Positions 1-6,953 are shown, counted from the first letter of the stretch. The stretch: 8,061 nt of DNA from Campylobacterota bacterium (GCA_011330645.1 DRQB01000192.1:1-8061); one strand, 5' to 3'. The notes: generated by a model from the sequence alone, not told the origin. Numbers and translations: made by a program.

Positions 1-2003
1 GTGAACCTTATATTGTACATCCTATACTTGTAGCTACAGTGACTGCAGCTTTTTCAAATGATGAAACCATGGTACAAGCAGCGCTACTTCACGATGTCGT
101 TGAAGATACCTCTTTTACAATAGAAGATTTGGAGAGTACCTTTGGAGAAGATGTTGCCCATATGGTTGAGGGACTCACAAAAATTATAGAAATCCGTGAT
201 GAAGAGCTCATCTCTTCTGATTCAGATGAAAGACTCATTAACTCTGCCCTTACATTTCGTAAAATGCTCATCGCCTCTGTCAAAGATGTACGTGTATTAG
301 TAATTAAACTGTGTGATAGACTGCATAATATGCTAACACTTGATGCGTTGAGTCAAGAAAAACAAAGACGTATTGCAGAAGAGACATTAGTAGTTTATGC
401 ACCTATTGCACACAGACTTGGTATAGCACGATTAAAAAATAGACTGGAAGACTTAAGTTTTTTATATATTTATCCTGAAGACTATCATCATATCGATGAC
501 TTTATCCAATCTAACGCACAAAATTTACAGTTTAAACTGAATGCTTTCATCCAAAATGTAAAAGAACTGATGCTAAAAGATGGTTTTGTAGAAGATGATT
601 TTGAGGTATTTGGTAGAGTGAAACATTATTATTCTATCTATATGAAAATGCATAGAAAAGGTGTGAGTATAGAGGAAGTACTTGATTTACTTGCTGTACG
701 TATTGTGGTGAAAAAACCCATCGAATGTTATGAAGTTTTAGGTTTAATGCACTTGCATTTTACCCCGCTTATCTCACGTTTTAAAGACTATATCGCAGTG
801 CCTAAGGAAAATGGCTATAAGACAATTCATACAACACTTTTTAACGAAGAAGGTATCGTAGAAGCGCAAATCCGTACCGAAGAGATGCATAGGTTAGCAG
901 AATATGGTGTTGCTGCACATTGGAAATATAAAGATGGTGGGGATGGTGTAAATCTTGAGTGGCTTGAAAGTTTGCATTACCAGAATGATTCGATAGAAGA
1001 GTTTTACGAACTTGCAAAAAGTGATTTGTTTTCCGAAGATATTACTGTGTTTTCTCCTAGAGGAGATTATTATACTTTGCCTAAAGGTTCCGTAGCATTG
1101 GATTTTGCTTATGCCATACACTCTGAGGTAGGGGCGAATGCTACGCAGGCACTTATCAATAAACGCAAGTCACCACTTTTGACGGTGTTGAAAAATGGAG
1201 ATATCGTTAAAATACTCAAAGACAAAGAACCACATTTGCATTGTTCTTGGTTGGATGCGGTGAAAACATCGAAAGCACAAGATGGGATACGTTCTGCATG
1301 TAGAACAAGAATCAAAGAATCAGATACTTTAAGTGCCTATATAATATTGAGTACTTTATTTGGGCAGAAGAGTAGTGATATGAAGAGACTTGTGAAAGAG
1401 CTTGGATTAGAAGATAATATTTATAAATTGCCTATTCAACTTGATTATTATAAAGAAGTGATCCATAAAGTGGCAGAATATATGGGAACCAAAGAAGTTC
1501 GCTTTTGGGAGTTACTCAAGAAAGGGTATAAAAAGCCTAAACTTAGAGTCATTGAACACTTTCATTTTTTTACCAATAAGCCTTTAGATGGTGTAGAGTT
1601 TGATTATTGCTGTCATCCTAAAGTTGGTGACGAAATCGTTGCATTTTATAAGGACAGTAAGGCTATTATACATCATAAATTATGTAAGAAGGCATATGCA
1701 AAAATCTTATCGGATGAAGCGATGATTTTTGTAGGCTGGTCAGGTGAAAAACTTTCACGTTACAGACTGACAATAAGCCTACAAAACCAAAAAGGTATTC
1801 TCGCAGAGTTACTCGCTAGACTTTCTGATTTGAACTTAAATGTGATAAGTATAGAATTGGGGATTCACAGTTCCGAACAGGCTGAATACTGTCAGATAGA
1901 TGTAGAAAGTCATGAAAGTAAAAAATCAAATCTTGCGGCAAAGATTTCACAAAAATTTAAACTGATAGAGATTATATCTTTAGATGATGCATATAATAAA
2001 TAA
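1..2003 (+). CDS. spoT: Bifunctional (p)ppGpp synthetase/hydrolase (RelA/SpoT homologue), 5' end outside window
   Basis: Cytoplasmic enzyme of the stringent response that makes (p)ppGpp from ATP and GDP/GTP and also hydrolyses it. The frame is open from base 3 and the visible start is mid-domain: bases 3–38 encode EPYIVHPILVAT, whose HP histidine is the first HD-domain metal ligand. A GTG at 39 is therefore not the real start, and I estimate 50–70 N-terminal residues are missing. Visible parts in order: HD hydrolase with HDVVEDT (bases 90–110) and DRLHN (315–329); synthetase with DLLAVRI, the RFKD motif (777–788, the RXKD form typical of bifunctional enzymes), NGYKTIHT and EAQIRT; TGS domain (about 1047–1235); CC/zinc-finger-like region with Cys-Cys at 1608–1613 and a later Cys at 1683; C-terminal ACT domain (about 1753–2000). 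Metal and catalytic residues of both active sites appear present, so both activities are predicted. First gene of a tight operon with tyrS. Confidence 0.95.
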   Translation, partial: EPYIVHPILVATVTAAFSNDETMVQAALLHDVVEDTSFTIEDLESTFGEDVAHMVEGLTKIIEIRDEELISSDSDERLINSALTFRKMLIASVKDVRVLVIKLCDRLHNMLTLDALSQEKQRRIAEETLVVYAPIAHRLGIARLKNRLEDLSFLYIYPEDYHHIDDFIQSNAQNLQFKLNAFIQNVKELMLKDGFVEDDFEVFGRVKHYYSIYMKMHRKGVSIEEVLDLLAVRIVVKKPIECYEVLGLMHLHFTPLISRFKDYIAVPKENGYKTIHTTLFNEEGIVEAQIRTEEMHRLAEYGVAAHWKYKDGGDGVNLEWLESLHYQNDSIEEFYELAKSDLFSEDITVFSPRGDYYTLPKGSVALDFAYAIHSEVGANATQALINKRKSPLLTVLKNGDIVKILKDKEPHLHCSWLDAVKTSKAQDGIRSACRTRIKESDTLSAYIILSTLFGQKSSDMKRLVKELGLEDNIYKLPIQLDYYKEVIHKVAEYMGTKEVRFWELLKKGYKKPKLRVIEHFHFFTNKPLDGVEFDYCCHPKVGDEIVAFYKDSKAIIHHKLCKKAYAKILSDEAMIFVGWSGEKLSRYRLTISLQNQKGILAELLARLSDLNLNVISIELGIHSSEQAEYCQIDVESHESKKSNLAAKISQKFKLIEIISLDDAYNK

Positions 2004-2005
2004 AC

Positions 2006-2011
2006 AGGGGA
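2006..2011 (+). promoter_or_regulatory. Ribosome binding site of tyrS; start ambiguous
   Basis: AGGGGA lies between the spoT stop and tyrS. It is only 1 nt from the ATG at 2013 but 10 nt from the in-frame ATG at 2022 (MIEQALEEI...). The second spacing is more usual, so the protein may start three residues later than annotated. The sequence does not settle it. Confidence 0.45.
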
Positions 2012-2012
2012 C

Positions 2013-3221
2013 ATGAAAATAATGATAGAACAAGCACTGGAAGAAATAGGTAGGGGAACAGCAGAAGTCATAGATATGGAGCGTATAGAAAAACTCGTTA
2101 CAAAATATTATGATGATGGTACAACCTATACTGTGAAAGCTGGATTTGACCCAACGGGAGCAGATCTTCACTTAGGGCATACAGTACTTCTTCAAAAACT
2201 AAGAGCTTTTCAAAATCATGGGGGGCATGTACAGCTTCTTATCGGTGATTTTACTGCAACCATTGGCGACCCTACAGGAAAATCTGAGACGAGAAAAGTA
2301 CTTGATAGAGAAACTATTATGGCAAATGCCCAAACCTATCAAGATCAGGTCTTTAATATCTTGGATGCAAATAAAACAGATGTTGTTTTTAATTCTAAAT
2401 GGCTCAATGATTTGGGTGCAGCGGGGATGGTGGCACTTACGACTACGTTTAATGTTGCTCGTATGCTTGAACGTGATGATTTTGAAAAACGTTATAAAGC
2501 CAACCAAAGTATCTCTATTTCAGAATTTATCTATCCTTTACTCCAAGGGTATGATTCAGTAGAACTAAAATCTGATATCGAGATAGGGGGAACAGACCAA
2601 AAGTTTAACCTTCTGATGGGAAGACATTTGCAACGTGCATATAATGTAGGTAAAGAACAAGCTGTACTTATGATGCCTATTTTAGAAGGCTTGGATGGTG
2701 TCCAAAAGATGTCAAAATCCTTAAATAACTATATTGGAATTACGGAAGAGCCTAAAGATATTTATGGAAAAATCCTTTCTATTTCAGATGAGTTGATGTG
2801 GCGTTATTATGAACTTTTAAGCCAGATGTCTCTTAGCGATATTGCACAACTTAAAGTTGATGTAGCATCTCGTGCCGTTCATCCTAAAGTAGCGAAAGAA
2901 AACTTAGCGCTTGAGATAACTACAAGGTTTTATAATGAAGAGTTAGCTACACTAGCTAAAGAAGAGTTTAACTCTGTATTTAAAGCAAAAAAACTGCCGA
3001 CAGAGATACCTGAGTTTGAAATGGATGAGGGTATTTGGATATGTCAAGCATTGCTTGATGCGGGACTTGAGCCATCAACTTCTCAAGGACGACGTGATAT
3101 TAAACAAAATGCTGTGAGCATAGACCAAGAGAAAATAAGTGATGACAAACTTAATTTATCTGCAGGTGAGTATATTTTACAAGTAGGTAAAAAGAGGTTT
3201 GCAAAAGTGAAGGTAAAATAA
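2013..3221 (+). CDS. tyrS: Tyrosyl-tRNA synthetase
   Basis: Class I aminoacyl-tRNA synthetase that charges tRNA-Tyr with tyrosine using ATP, in the cytoplasm. The 402-residue product has the normal length for a bacterial TyrRS. The HIGH motif appears as HLGH (residues 53–56, within DPTGADLHLGH), the family block GGTDQKFN is at 192–199, and KMSKS is intact at 232–236. The C-terminal 60 or so residues, with SQGRRDIKQNAVSID and a GEYILQVGKKRFAKVKV end, form an S4-type RNA-binding domain. The gene begins 9 nt after the spoT stop and its own TAA overlaps the next ATG by one base (TAATG), indicating translational coupling. An alternative in-frame ATG at 2022 is possible. I see no T-box-like or other leader before it, so its expression probably follows the spoT operon. 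Confidence 0.96.
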   Translation: MKIMIEQALEEIGRGTAEVIDMERIEKLVTKYYDDGTTYTVKAGFDPTGADLHLGHTVLLQKLRAFQNHGGHVQLLIGDFTATIGDPTGKSETRKVLDRETIMANAQTYQDQVFNILDANKTDVVFNSKWLNDLGAAGMVALTTTFNVARMLERDDFEKRYKANQSISISEFIYPLLQGYDSVELKSDIEIGGTDQKFNLLMGRHLQRAYNVGKEQAVLMMPILEGLDGVQKMSKSLNNYIGITEEPKDIYGKILSISDELMWRYYELLSQMSLSDIAQLKVDVASRAVHPKVAKENLALEITTRFYNEELATLAKEEFNSVFKAKKLPTEIPEFEMDEGIWICQALLDAGLEPSTSQGRRDIKQNAVSIDQEKISDDKLNLSAGEYILQVGKKRFAKVKVK

Positions 3222-4324
3222 TGGAATTTAAGTCATTTAAAATTGGTAAATATACGATTGAAAAACCAATTATACAAGGTGGTATGGGTGTAGGTATCTC
3301 CTGGGATCAACTTGCCGGAAACGTGAGTAAAGAAGGAGGTCTTGGTGTCATATCTGCAGTAGGTACGGGTGTATATAAAAATAGAGCCTATGCAGAAAAA
3401 ACCGTAGGAAAAGAAGAACGTCCTCTTGATGCTATCAACTTTTACTCTTATGAAGCTTTACAAAAAATATTTGATAATGCACGAGCAATCTGTGGTGATG
3501 CGCCACTTGCTGCCAATGTTCTTTATGCGCAAAGTGAATATAATCGTGTCGTTGAAGATGCTTGTAAAGCAGGAGCAAATATTATTATTACTGGTGCAGG
3601 ATTACCTCTTACTATGCCTGAAGCCACAAAAGATTATCCAGATGTAGCACTTGTACCTATTGTCTCTACTGCAAAAGCACTTCGTATCTTATGTCGTCGT
3701 TGGAAAAAAACACATGACAGACTTCCTGATGCAGTGATTGTGGAAGGTCCGCTTTCTGGTGGACACCAAGGATTTAAGTATGATGAATGTTTTATGGAAG
3801 AAAATCAATTAGAAAATATACTTGGACCAGTGGTAGAAGAAGCAAAGAACTGGGGTTCCATGCCTATTATCGCTGCAGGTGGTGTATGGGATCATGATGA
3901 TATTGTAAAAATGATGGAACTTGGAGCTGATGCAGTACAAATGGGAACACGTTTCATTGGAACGGTAGAGTGTGATGCTTCTCAAGTGATGAAAGATATC
4001 ATCATTGAAGCGGAAGCAGATGATATTAAGTTGTTTAAGTCACCTGTAGGATATCCGGCACGTGGTGTGAAAACACAACTTCATGAAGATATAGAAAAAG
4101 GTACTGCACCTAAAGTAGCTTGTATCTCAAATTGTGTGGCACCCTGTAACCGTGGGGAAGAAGCGAAGATAGTAGGATATTGTATTGCAGATAGACTTTC
4201 TGATGCTTATGATGGTATCGCTGAGTCTGGACTTTTCTTTACTGGAGCCAATGGCTATCGTCTGCAAGAGATTATTACCGTCAAAGAACTGATGGACAAA
4301 CTGATGAATGGGGAAGAGCGTTAG
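3221..4324 (+). CDS. NAD(P)H/FMN-dependent oxidoreductase, nitronate monooxygenase (2-nitropropane dioxygenase)/FabK-like family
   Basis: TIM-barrel flavoprotein of 367 residues. Flavin-site motifs are in order: PIIQGGMGVG (16–25), GAGLP (125–129), EGPLSGGHQG (175–184), AAGGVWD (218–224) and ADAVQMGTRF (236–245). His182 in SGGHQG matches the position of the conserved catalytic histidine of nitronate monooxygenases. Family members oxidise alkyl nitronates, or, as FabK, reduce enoyl-ACP; the substrate here cannot be told from sequence. The C-terminus carries a cysteine cluster, Cys301-x3-Cys305-x3-Cys309 plus Cys321, which I recall in longer members of this family but whose role I do not know. 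GAAGG at 3209–3213, 7 nt before the ATG, is a good ribosome binding site, and the start overlaps the tyrS stop by one base. The position between tyrS and an amidase matches H. pylori and C. jejuni as I remember them. No signal peptide, so cytoplasmic. Confidence 0.88.
   Translation: MEFKSFKIGKYTIEKPIIQGGMGVGISWDQLAGNVSKEGGLGVISAVGTGVYKNRAYAEKTVGKEERPLDAINFYSYEALQKIFDNARAICGDAPLAANVLYAQSEYNRVVEDACKAGANIIITGAGLPLTMPEATKDYPDVALVPIVSTAKALRILCRRWKKTHDRLPDAVIVEGPLSGGHQGFKYDECFMEENQLENILGPVVEEAKNWGSMPIIAAGGVWDHDDIVKMMELGADAVQMGTRFIGTVECDASQVMKDIIIEAEADDIKLFKSPVGYPARGVKTQLHEDIEKGTAPKVACISNCVAPCNRGEEAKIVGYCIADRLSDAYDGIAESGLFFTGANGYRLQEIITVKELMDKLMNGEER
4311..4318 (+). promoter_or_regulatory. Ribosome binding site supporting GTG start of the first amidase
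   Basis: GGGAAGAG lies in the last codons of the preceding oxidoreductase gene and ends 7 nt before the GTG at 4326. The upstream in-frame ATG at 4308 has only a weak GGA, 11 nt away. This favours GTG 4326, one base after the preceding TAG, though the motif is not a perfect consensus. Confidence 0.5.
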
Positions 4325-4325
4325 A

Positions 4326-5519
4326 GTGAAATCTTTTAAGATTTTATTTGTATTCTTTTTCACTACTATACTTCTCTTTTCTTCTGTCAATAGACTCCAA
4401 AAAGCAGAAATAGTAAAAGGTGAGTTACGTCTAAAATTTCTCAATCCCTGTGATAAGAAAAAGATTAAGCAGTTTACACTTACCAAACCATTTAGACGTG
4501 TATTTGATTTATATAATACGCAGTTAAAGTGTTCTACCAACAAGACAAAACACTTTTTGCGTATCGCACAGTACAAACCAAATATTGTTCGGATTGTAAT
4601 TCCTTGTGAAAAACCCTATAGTTGTACCCCTTACAAACCTTTATTTTCGACGAAAGAGTATCATATCCCTCTTCCCAAAAAGAGTAGTATCCTTCCGGCA
4701 AAGCGCTATACAAAGCCTAAATTACATATTATTACAACAGAAAAGAAAAAGCATAAAAAAGCCTCTAAATTGATTGCTGCTACAAAATCTTCTACAGTTA
4801 CTTCAGGGTATCATTCTCATAAACATGAACTTATCGTGATAGATGCAGGTCATGGTGGGCATGATACGGGTGCTATTGGAGGAGGAAAACGAGAGAAAGA
4901 TTTGGTGCTTAGTATTGCCAAAAAGGTTGCTAAAGAGCTAAAGAAACGTGGGTATCCTATTTATTTAACACGAAATTCTAACCACTTCTTGAAGCTTTCT
5001 CAGCGTACACATATTGCAGATAAAAAAGGCTCAATTGCATTTATCTCCATTCATGCAAACTCTGTACCCAAAAAATACAGAAATAAGGCACATGGGGTTG
5101 AGACATTTTTTTTACAGAACACAAGAGATGCAAAATCTCAGCGTATCGCTGCACGTGAAAATGCAGCTGTTTTAAAAGGTGCGGGTTCAAGATTAAGTAA
5201 AAAAGTGATTATAGATTCTGTTTTAAATGGCCCAAAAATCATAGAATCCAATAAGCTTGCCATTGCGGTACAACGTCGCATTATTACCAACCTTCGTAGA
5301 AAATATAGAGGGGTAAGAGATGGCGGTGTGCGTCATGCCCCTTTTTATGTACTCGTAGGTGCAAGTCGCCCTTCTATTTTAGTTGAAGTGGGATATATTT
5401 CAAACCCTAAAGAGCGTGCAAGACTTTTCACTTCACGTTACCAATCATTGATTGCAAAAGGGATTGCAGAGGGTGTCTCTAATTACCTAAATAATAGAAA
5501 AAAAGAAATTGATTTATAG
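4326..5519 (+). CDS. amiA: Periplasmic N-acetylmuramoyl-L-alanine amidase with AMIN domain (AmiA/AmiC type)
   Basis: Zinc hydrolase that cuts the bond between N-acetylmuramic acid and L-alanine in peptidoglycan, used in daughter-cell separation. From GTG 4326 it is 397 residues; an alternative ATG at 4308 adds six residues and overlaps the previous gene. An N-terminal hydrophobic segment after MKSFK is a signal peptide or anchor with no lipobox cysteine. Residues about 24–95 resemble an AMIN domain (FTLTKPFRRVFDL, LRIAQYKPNIVRIVIP), which targets such enzymes to the wall or septum. A Lys/Ser/Thr-rich linker follows to about 166. The Amidase_3 domain has zinc ligands His176 (DAGHGG), Glu191 (REKD) and His243 (SIHAN), and catalytic Glu354 (ILVEVGYISNPKE). 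A segment at about 265–320 occupies the place of the autoinhibitory insertion known from AmiB/AmiC. All four cysteines (42, 69, 94, 100) lie in the AMIN part. Corresponds by position to H. pylori HP0772 (AmiA). Confidence 0.92.
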   Translation: MKSFKILFVFFFTTILLFSSVNRLQKAEIVKGELRLKFLNPCDKKKIKQFTLTKPFRRVFDLYNTQLKCSTNKTKHFLRIAQYKPNIVRIVIPCEKPYSCTPYKPLFSTKEYHIPLPKKSSILPAKRYTKPKLHIITTEKKKHKKASKLIAATKSSTVTSGYHSHKHELIVIDAGHGGHDTGAIGGGKREKDLVLSIAKKVAKELKKRGYPIYLTRNSNHFLKLSQRTHIADKKGSIAFISIHANSVPKKYRNKAHGVETFFLQNTRDAKSQRIAARENAAVLKGAGSRLSKKVIIDSVLNGPKIIESNKLAIAVQRRIITNLRRKYRGVRDGGVRHAPFYVLVGASRPSILVEVGYISNPKERARLFTSRYQSLIAKGIAEGVSNYLNNRKKEIDL

Positions 5520-5524
5520 AGGAT
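5517..5524 (+). promoter_or_regulatory. Ribosome binding site overlapping the amiA stop codon
   Basis: TAGAGGAT includes the TAG stop of the first amidase and places AGAGGA 6 nt before the ATG at 5530. Termination of the first amidase and initiation of the second are therefore physically linked, suggesting coupled production of both paralogues. Confidence 0.65.
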
Positions 5525-5529
5525 AAAAA

Positions 5530-6300
5530 ATGCTAAAAATGATATATGCTTTAAGTGTGGCTTTGCTATTGTTTGGATGTGGTGGACCTAGTGTAGATAG
5601 ATCTGACAGTCTGATTGTCATAGATGCAGGACATGGAGGACATGATTCTGGAGCTATTGGTGCTGGGCAGTATGAGAAAGATGTGGTACTTCAAATTGCT
5701 CAAAAAACAGCCAGAGCATTTAAAAATATGGGCTATAGAGTTTATCTCACACGGGATAATGATAGATTTATTAAACTCTCTGGACGTACAAAAATAGCAG
5801 ATAGGAAAGATGCAAAAGTATTTATCTCCATTCATGCCAATGCCATAGCGGATAAAAATCGTTTTTCTCATGTGGAAGGGATAGAGACGTATTTCTTGCA
5901 AAAGACAAGAGATGCGAGATCTCAGCGTATAGCAGAGAAAGAAAATGCTGCTGTTTTACAGGGAGCCGATGGCTTAAGTAAACATGTGATTATTGACTCG
6001 GTACTCAATGGTCCTAAAATTATTGAATCAAACAAGTTGGCACTTGATGTGCAGCACAATATTATGAGGTCAGTACGGAAAAAATATGCTGATGTTAAAA
6101 ATGGTGGGGCAAAACCAGCACCTTTTTATGTACTTGTAGGTGCAAGCCGCCCTTCTATCCTTATAGAAGTAGGATACATCACCAATCCAAAAGAGAGAGC
6201 AAGACTTTTTACTTCTGACTACCAAAAACGTATAGCCAGTGGGATTGTTGCAGGAGCTACAAGATATATTGACAATCGTAAAAAAGAGTTAGGGTTTTAA
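5530..6300 (+). CDS. Lipoprotein N-acetylmuramoyl-L-alanine amidase, tandem paralogue of amiA
   Basis: Second Amidase_3 enzyme, 256 residues, without an AMIN domain. The N-terminus MLKMIYALSVALLLFGC ends in a lipobox-like LFGC, so Cys17 is probably lipidated. The next residue is Gly, which under the E. coli sorting rule would send it to the outer membrane. Only about ten residues separate Cys17 from the catalytic domain. Zinc ligands His35 (DAGHGG), Glu49 (YEKD) and His102 (SIHAN), and catalytic Glu213 (ILIEVGYITNPKE) are all present, so it should be active. By hand count about 150 of some 228 aligned positions match the catalytic domain of the upstream amidase, including an identical 19-residue block. 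It is the last gene of the operon, 10 nt after amiA, and is followed by a hairpin. I do not recall a second amidase here in H. pylori or C. jejuni, so this looks like a lineage-specific or retained duplication. Confidence 0.88.
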   Translation: MLKMIYALSVALLLFGCGGPSVDRSDSLIVIDAGHGGHDSGAIGAGQYEKDVVLQIAQKTARAFKNMGYRVYLTRDNDRFIKLSGRTKIADRKDAKVFISIHANAIADKNRFSHVEGIETYFLQKTRDARSQRIAEKENAAVLQGADGLSKHVIIDSVLNGPKIIESNKLALDVQHNIMRSVRKKYADVKNGGAKPAPFYVLVGASRPSILIEVGYITNPKERARLFTSDYQKRIASGIVAGATRYIDNRKKELGF

Positions 6301-6301
6301 A

Positions 6302-6376
6302 TATAGGGTGTTGTCTTCCGAGATATTGATAGTAGTACTTCATATTTAAAGGTGTTGTGAAGCACAACACCTTATA
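6302..6376. repeat. Three-armed repeat with alternative pairings
   Basis: Arm A (6302–6314, TATAGGGTGTTGT), arm A' (6349–6359, AAGGTGTTGTG) and the complementary arm B (6363–6376). B pairs perfectly over 11 bp with A', and alternatively over 13 bp (one G·U) with A: TATAGGGTGTTGT against ACAACACCTTATA. A and A' share GGTGTTGT as a direct repeat. The two hairpins are mutually exclusive. This may be a decayed duplicated terminator or an alternative-folding element. Confidence 0.7.
6349..6373. terminator. Probable bidirectional terminator between the amidase operon and ppa
   Basis: Perfect 11-bp inverted repeat AAGGTGTTGTG–AAG–CACAACACCTT between two convergent genes. On the - strand it lies 5 nt past the ppa stop and runs into TTTAAAT; on the + strand it lies 48 nt past the amidase stop with no clear T-run. 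The stem is strong but the T-tracts are poor, so termination efficiency in either direction is uncertain. Confidence 0.65.
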
Positions 6377-6378
6377 GA

Positions 6379-6897
6379 CTATTTGTAGTTCTTAATTGCT
6401 TTTTCTAAGATTTCAGTAGCTGCTTTTTTGTCTTTAAATCCTGCTACTTTTACCCATTTGTTTGGTTCAAGCATTTTGTAGGTTTCAAAGAAGTTTTTAA
6501 TGCGGTTAAGTGTATGCTCTGGTACATCCCCTAAGTCTTGGATCTTAGCATAGGTTGGGTCTATCTTCTCAGTTGGTACAGCGATAAGTTTTTCATCTCC
6601 ACCTGATTCATCTTCAGTCATAAGAACACCAACAAGTCTACACTTAATATAAGAACCTGCTTGTAGTGCATAGTCACAGAGTACAAGGATATCTGCTGGA
6701 TCACCATCATCTGAGAGTGTATTGGCTACAAATCCATAGTTTGCTGGGTAGTGCATCGCAGAATAAAGTACTCTATCTACCTCTACGGCACCTGAGTCTT
6801 TGTCGATTTCATATTTAATCATTGAGTTAAGTGGCACTTCAATGATTGCTTTTACTGCATCTGGGTTTTCACCATATCCGATTTTTGTAATATCCAT
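6379..6897 (-). CDS. ppa: Inorganic pyrophosphatase, family I
   Basis: Soluble Mg-dependent enzyme that hydrolyses pyrophosphate from biosynthesis (tRNA charging, nucleic acid synthesis) to phosphate. It has 172 residues from the chosen start and closely resembles the epsilonproteobacterial enzyme throughout: IKYEIDKDSGAVEVDRVLY, YPANYGFV, the metal-binding aspartates of SDDGDPADILVL, the EDESGGDEKLIAVP block, and a C-terminal FFETYKMLEPNKWVKV. The start at 6897 (MDITKIGYGEN) is preferred because GGAG lies 6 nt upstream. An upstream in-frame ATG at 6936 would add 13 residues that do not resemble the family. In the signature D-x-D-P-x-D, the residue after Pro is Ala where the usual pattern has Ile, Leu, Val, Met or Phe. 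Transcribed alone on the - strand, from a promoter shared back to back with the YtfJ-family gene. Confidence 0.95.
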   Translation of the reverse strand: MDITKIGYGENPDAVKAIIEVPLNSMIKYEIDKDSGAVEVDRVLYSAMHYPANYGFVANTLSDDGDPADILVLCDYALQAGSYIKCRLVGVLMTEDESGGDEKLIAVPTEKIDPTYAKIQDLGDVPEHTLNRIKNFFETYKMLEPNKWVKVAGFKDKKAATEILEKAIKNYK

Positions 6898-6903
6898 AGG
6901 GGG

Positions 6904-6907
6904 CTCC
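6904..6907 (-). promoter_or_regulatory. Ribosome binding site deciding the ppa start
   Basis: GGAG on the - strand ends 6 nt before the ATG at 6897–6895 and lies inside the longer possible reading frame. It supports the 172-residue protein over the 185-residue extension beginning at 6936. Confidence 0.65.
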
Positions 6908-6947
6908 ATTGGGTTAAATTTTGCAGATTCTAACATAATATCTATAA

Positions 6948-6953
6948 ATTATA
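6948..6953 (-). promoter_or_regulatory. Candidate -10 element of the ppa promoter
   Basis: TATAAT on the - strand, directly preceded by TG, in an AT-rich gap. It would put the transcript start near 6941 and give a leader of about 43 nt. No TTGACA-like -35 is visible at 17 nt, which is common in Campylobacterota housekeeping promoters. Confidence 0.45.

Noticed and set aside
39..41. GTG as start codon of the RelA/SpoT gene
   Set aside because: The frame is open upstream to the window edge and encodes EPYIVHP, part of the HD domain, so the gene is truncated by the window and does not start here.
2218..2562. 114-codon open frame on the + strand inside tyrS
   Set aside because: Fully inside tyrS in another frame, with composition typical of an out-of-frame shadow.
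4127..4576. 149-codon open frame on the - strand across the oxidoreductase/amidase junction
   Set aside because: It lies antisense to two well-supported genes, its translation resembles no family I know, and I see no ribosome binding site for it.
5106..5113. Run of eight T in the first amidase as a phase-variation tract
   Set aside because: It encodes Phe-Phe-Leu in a normal stretch, the paralogue has no tract there, and A/T runs of this length are expected by chance in such AT-rich DNA.
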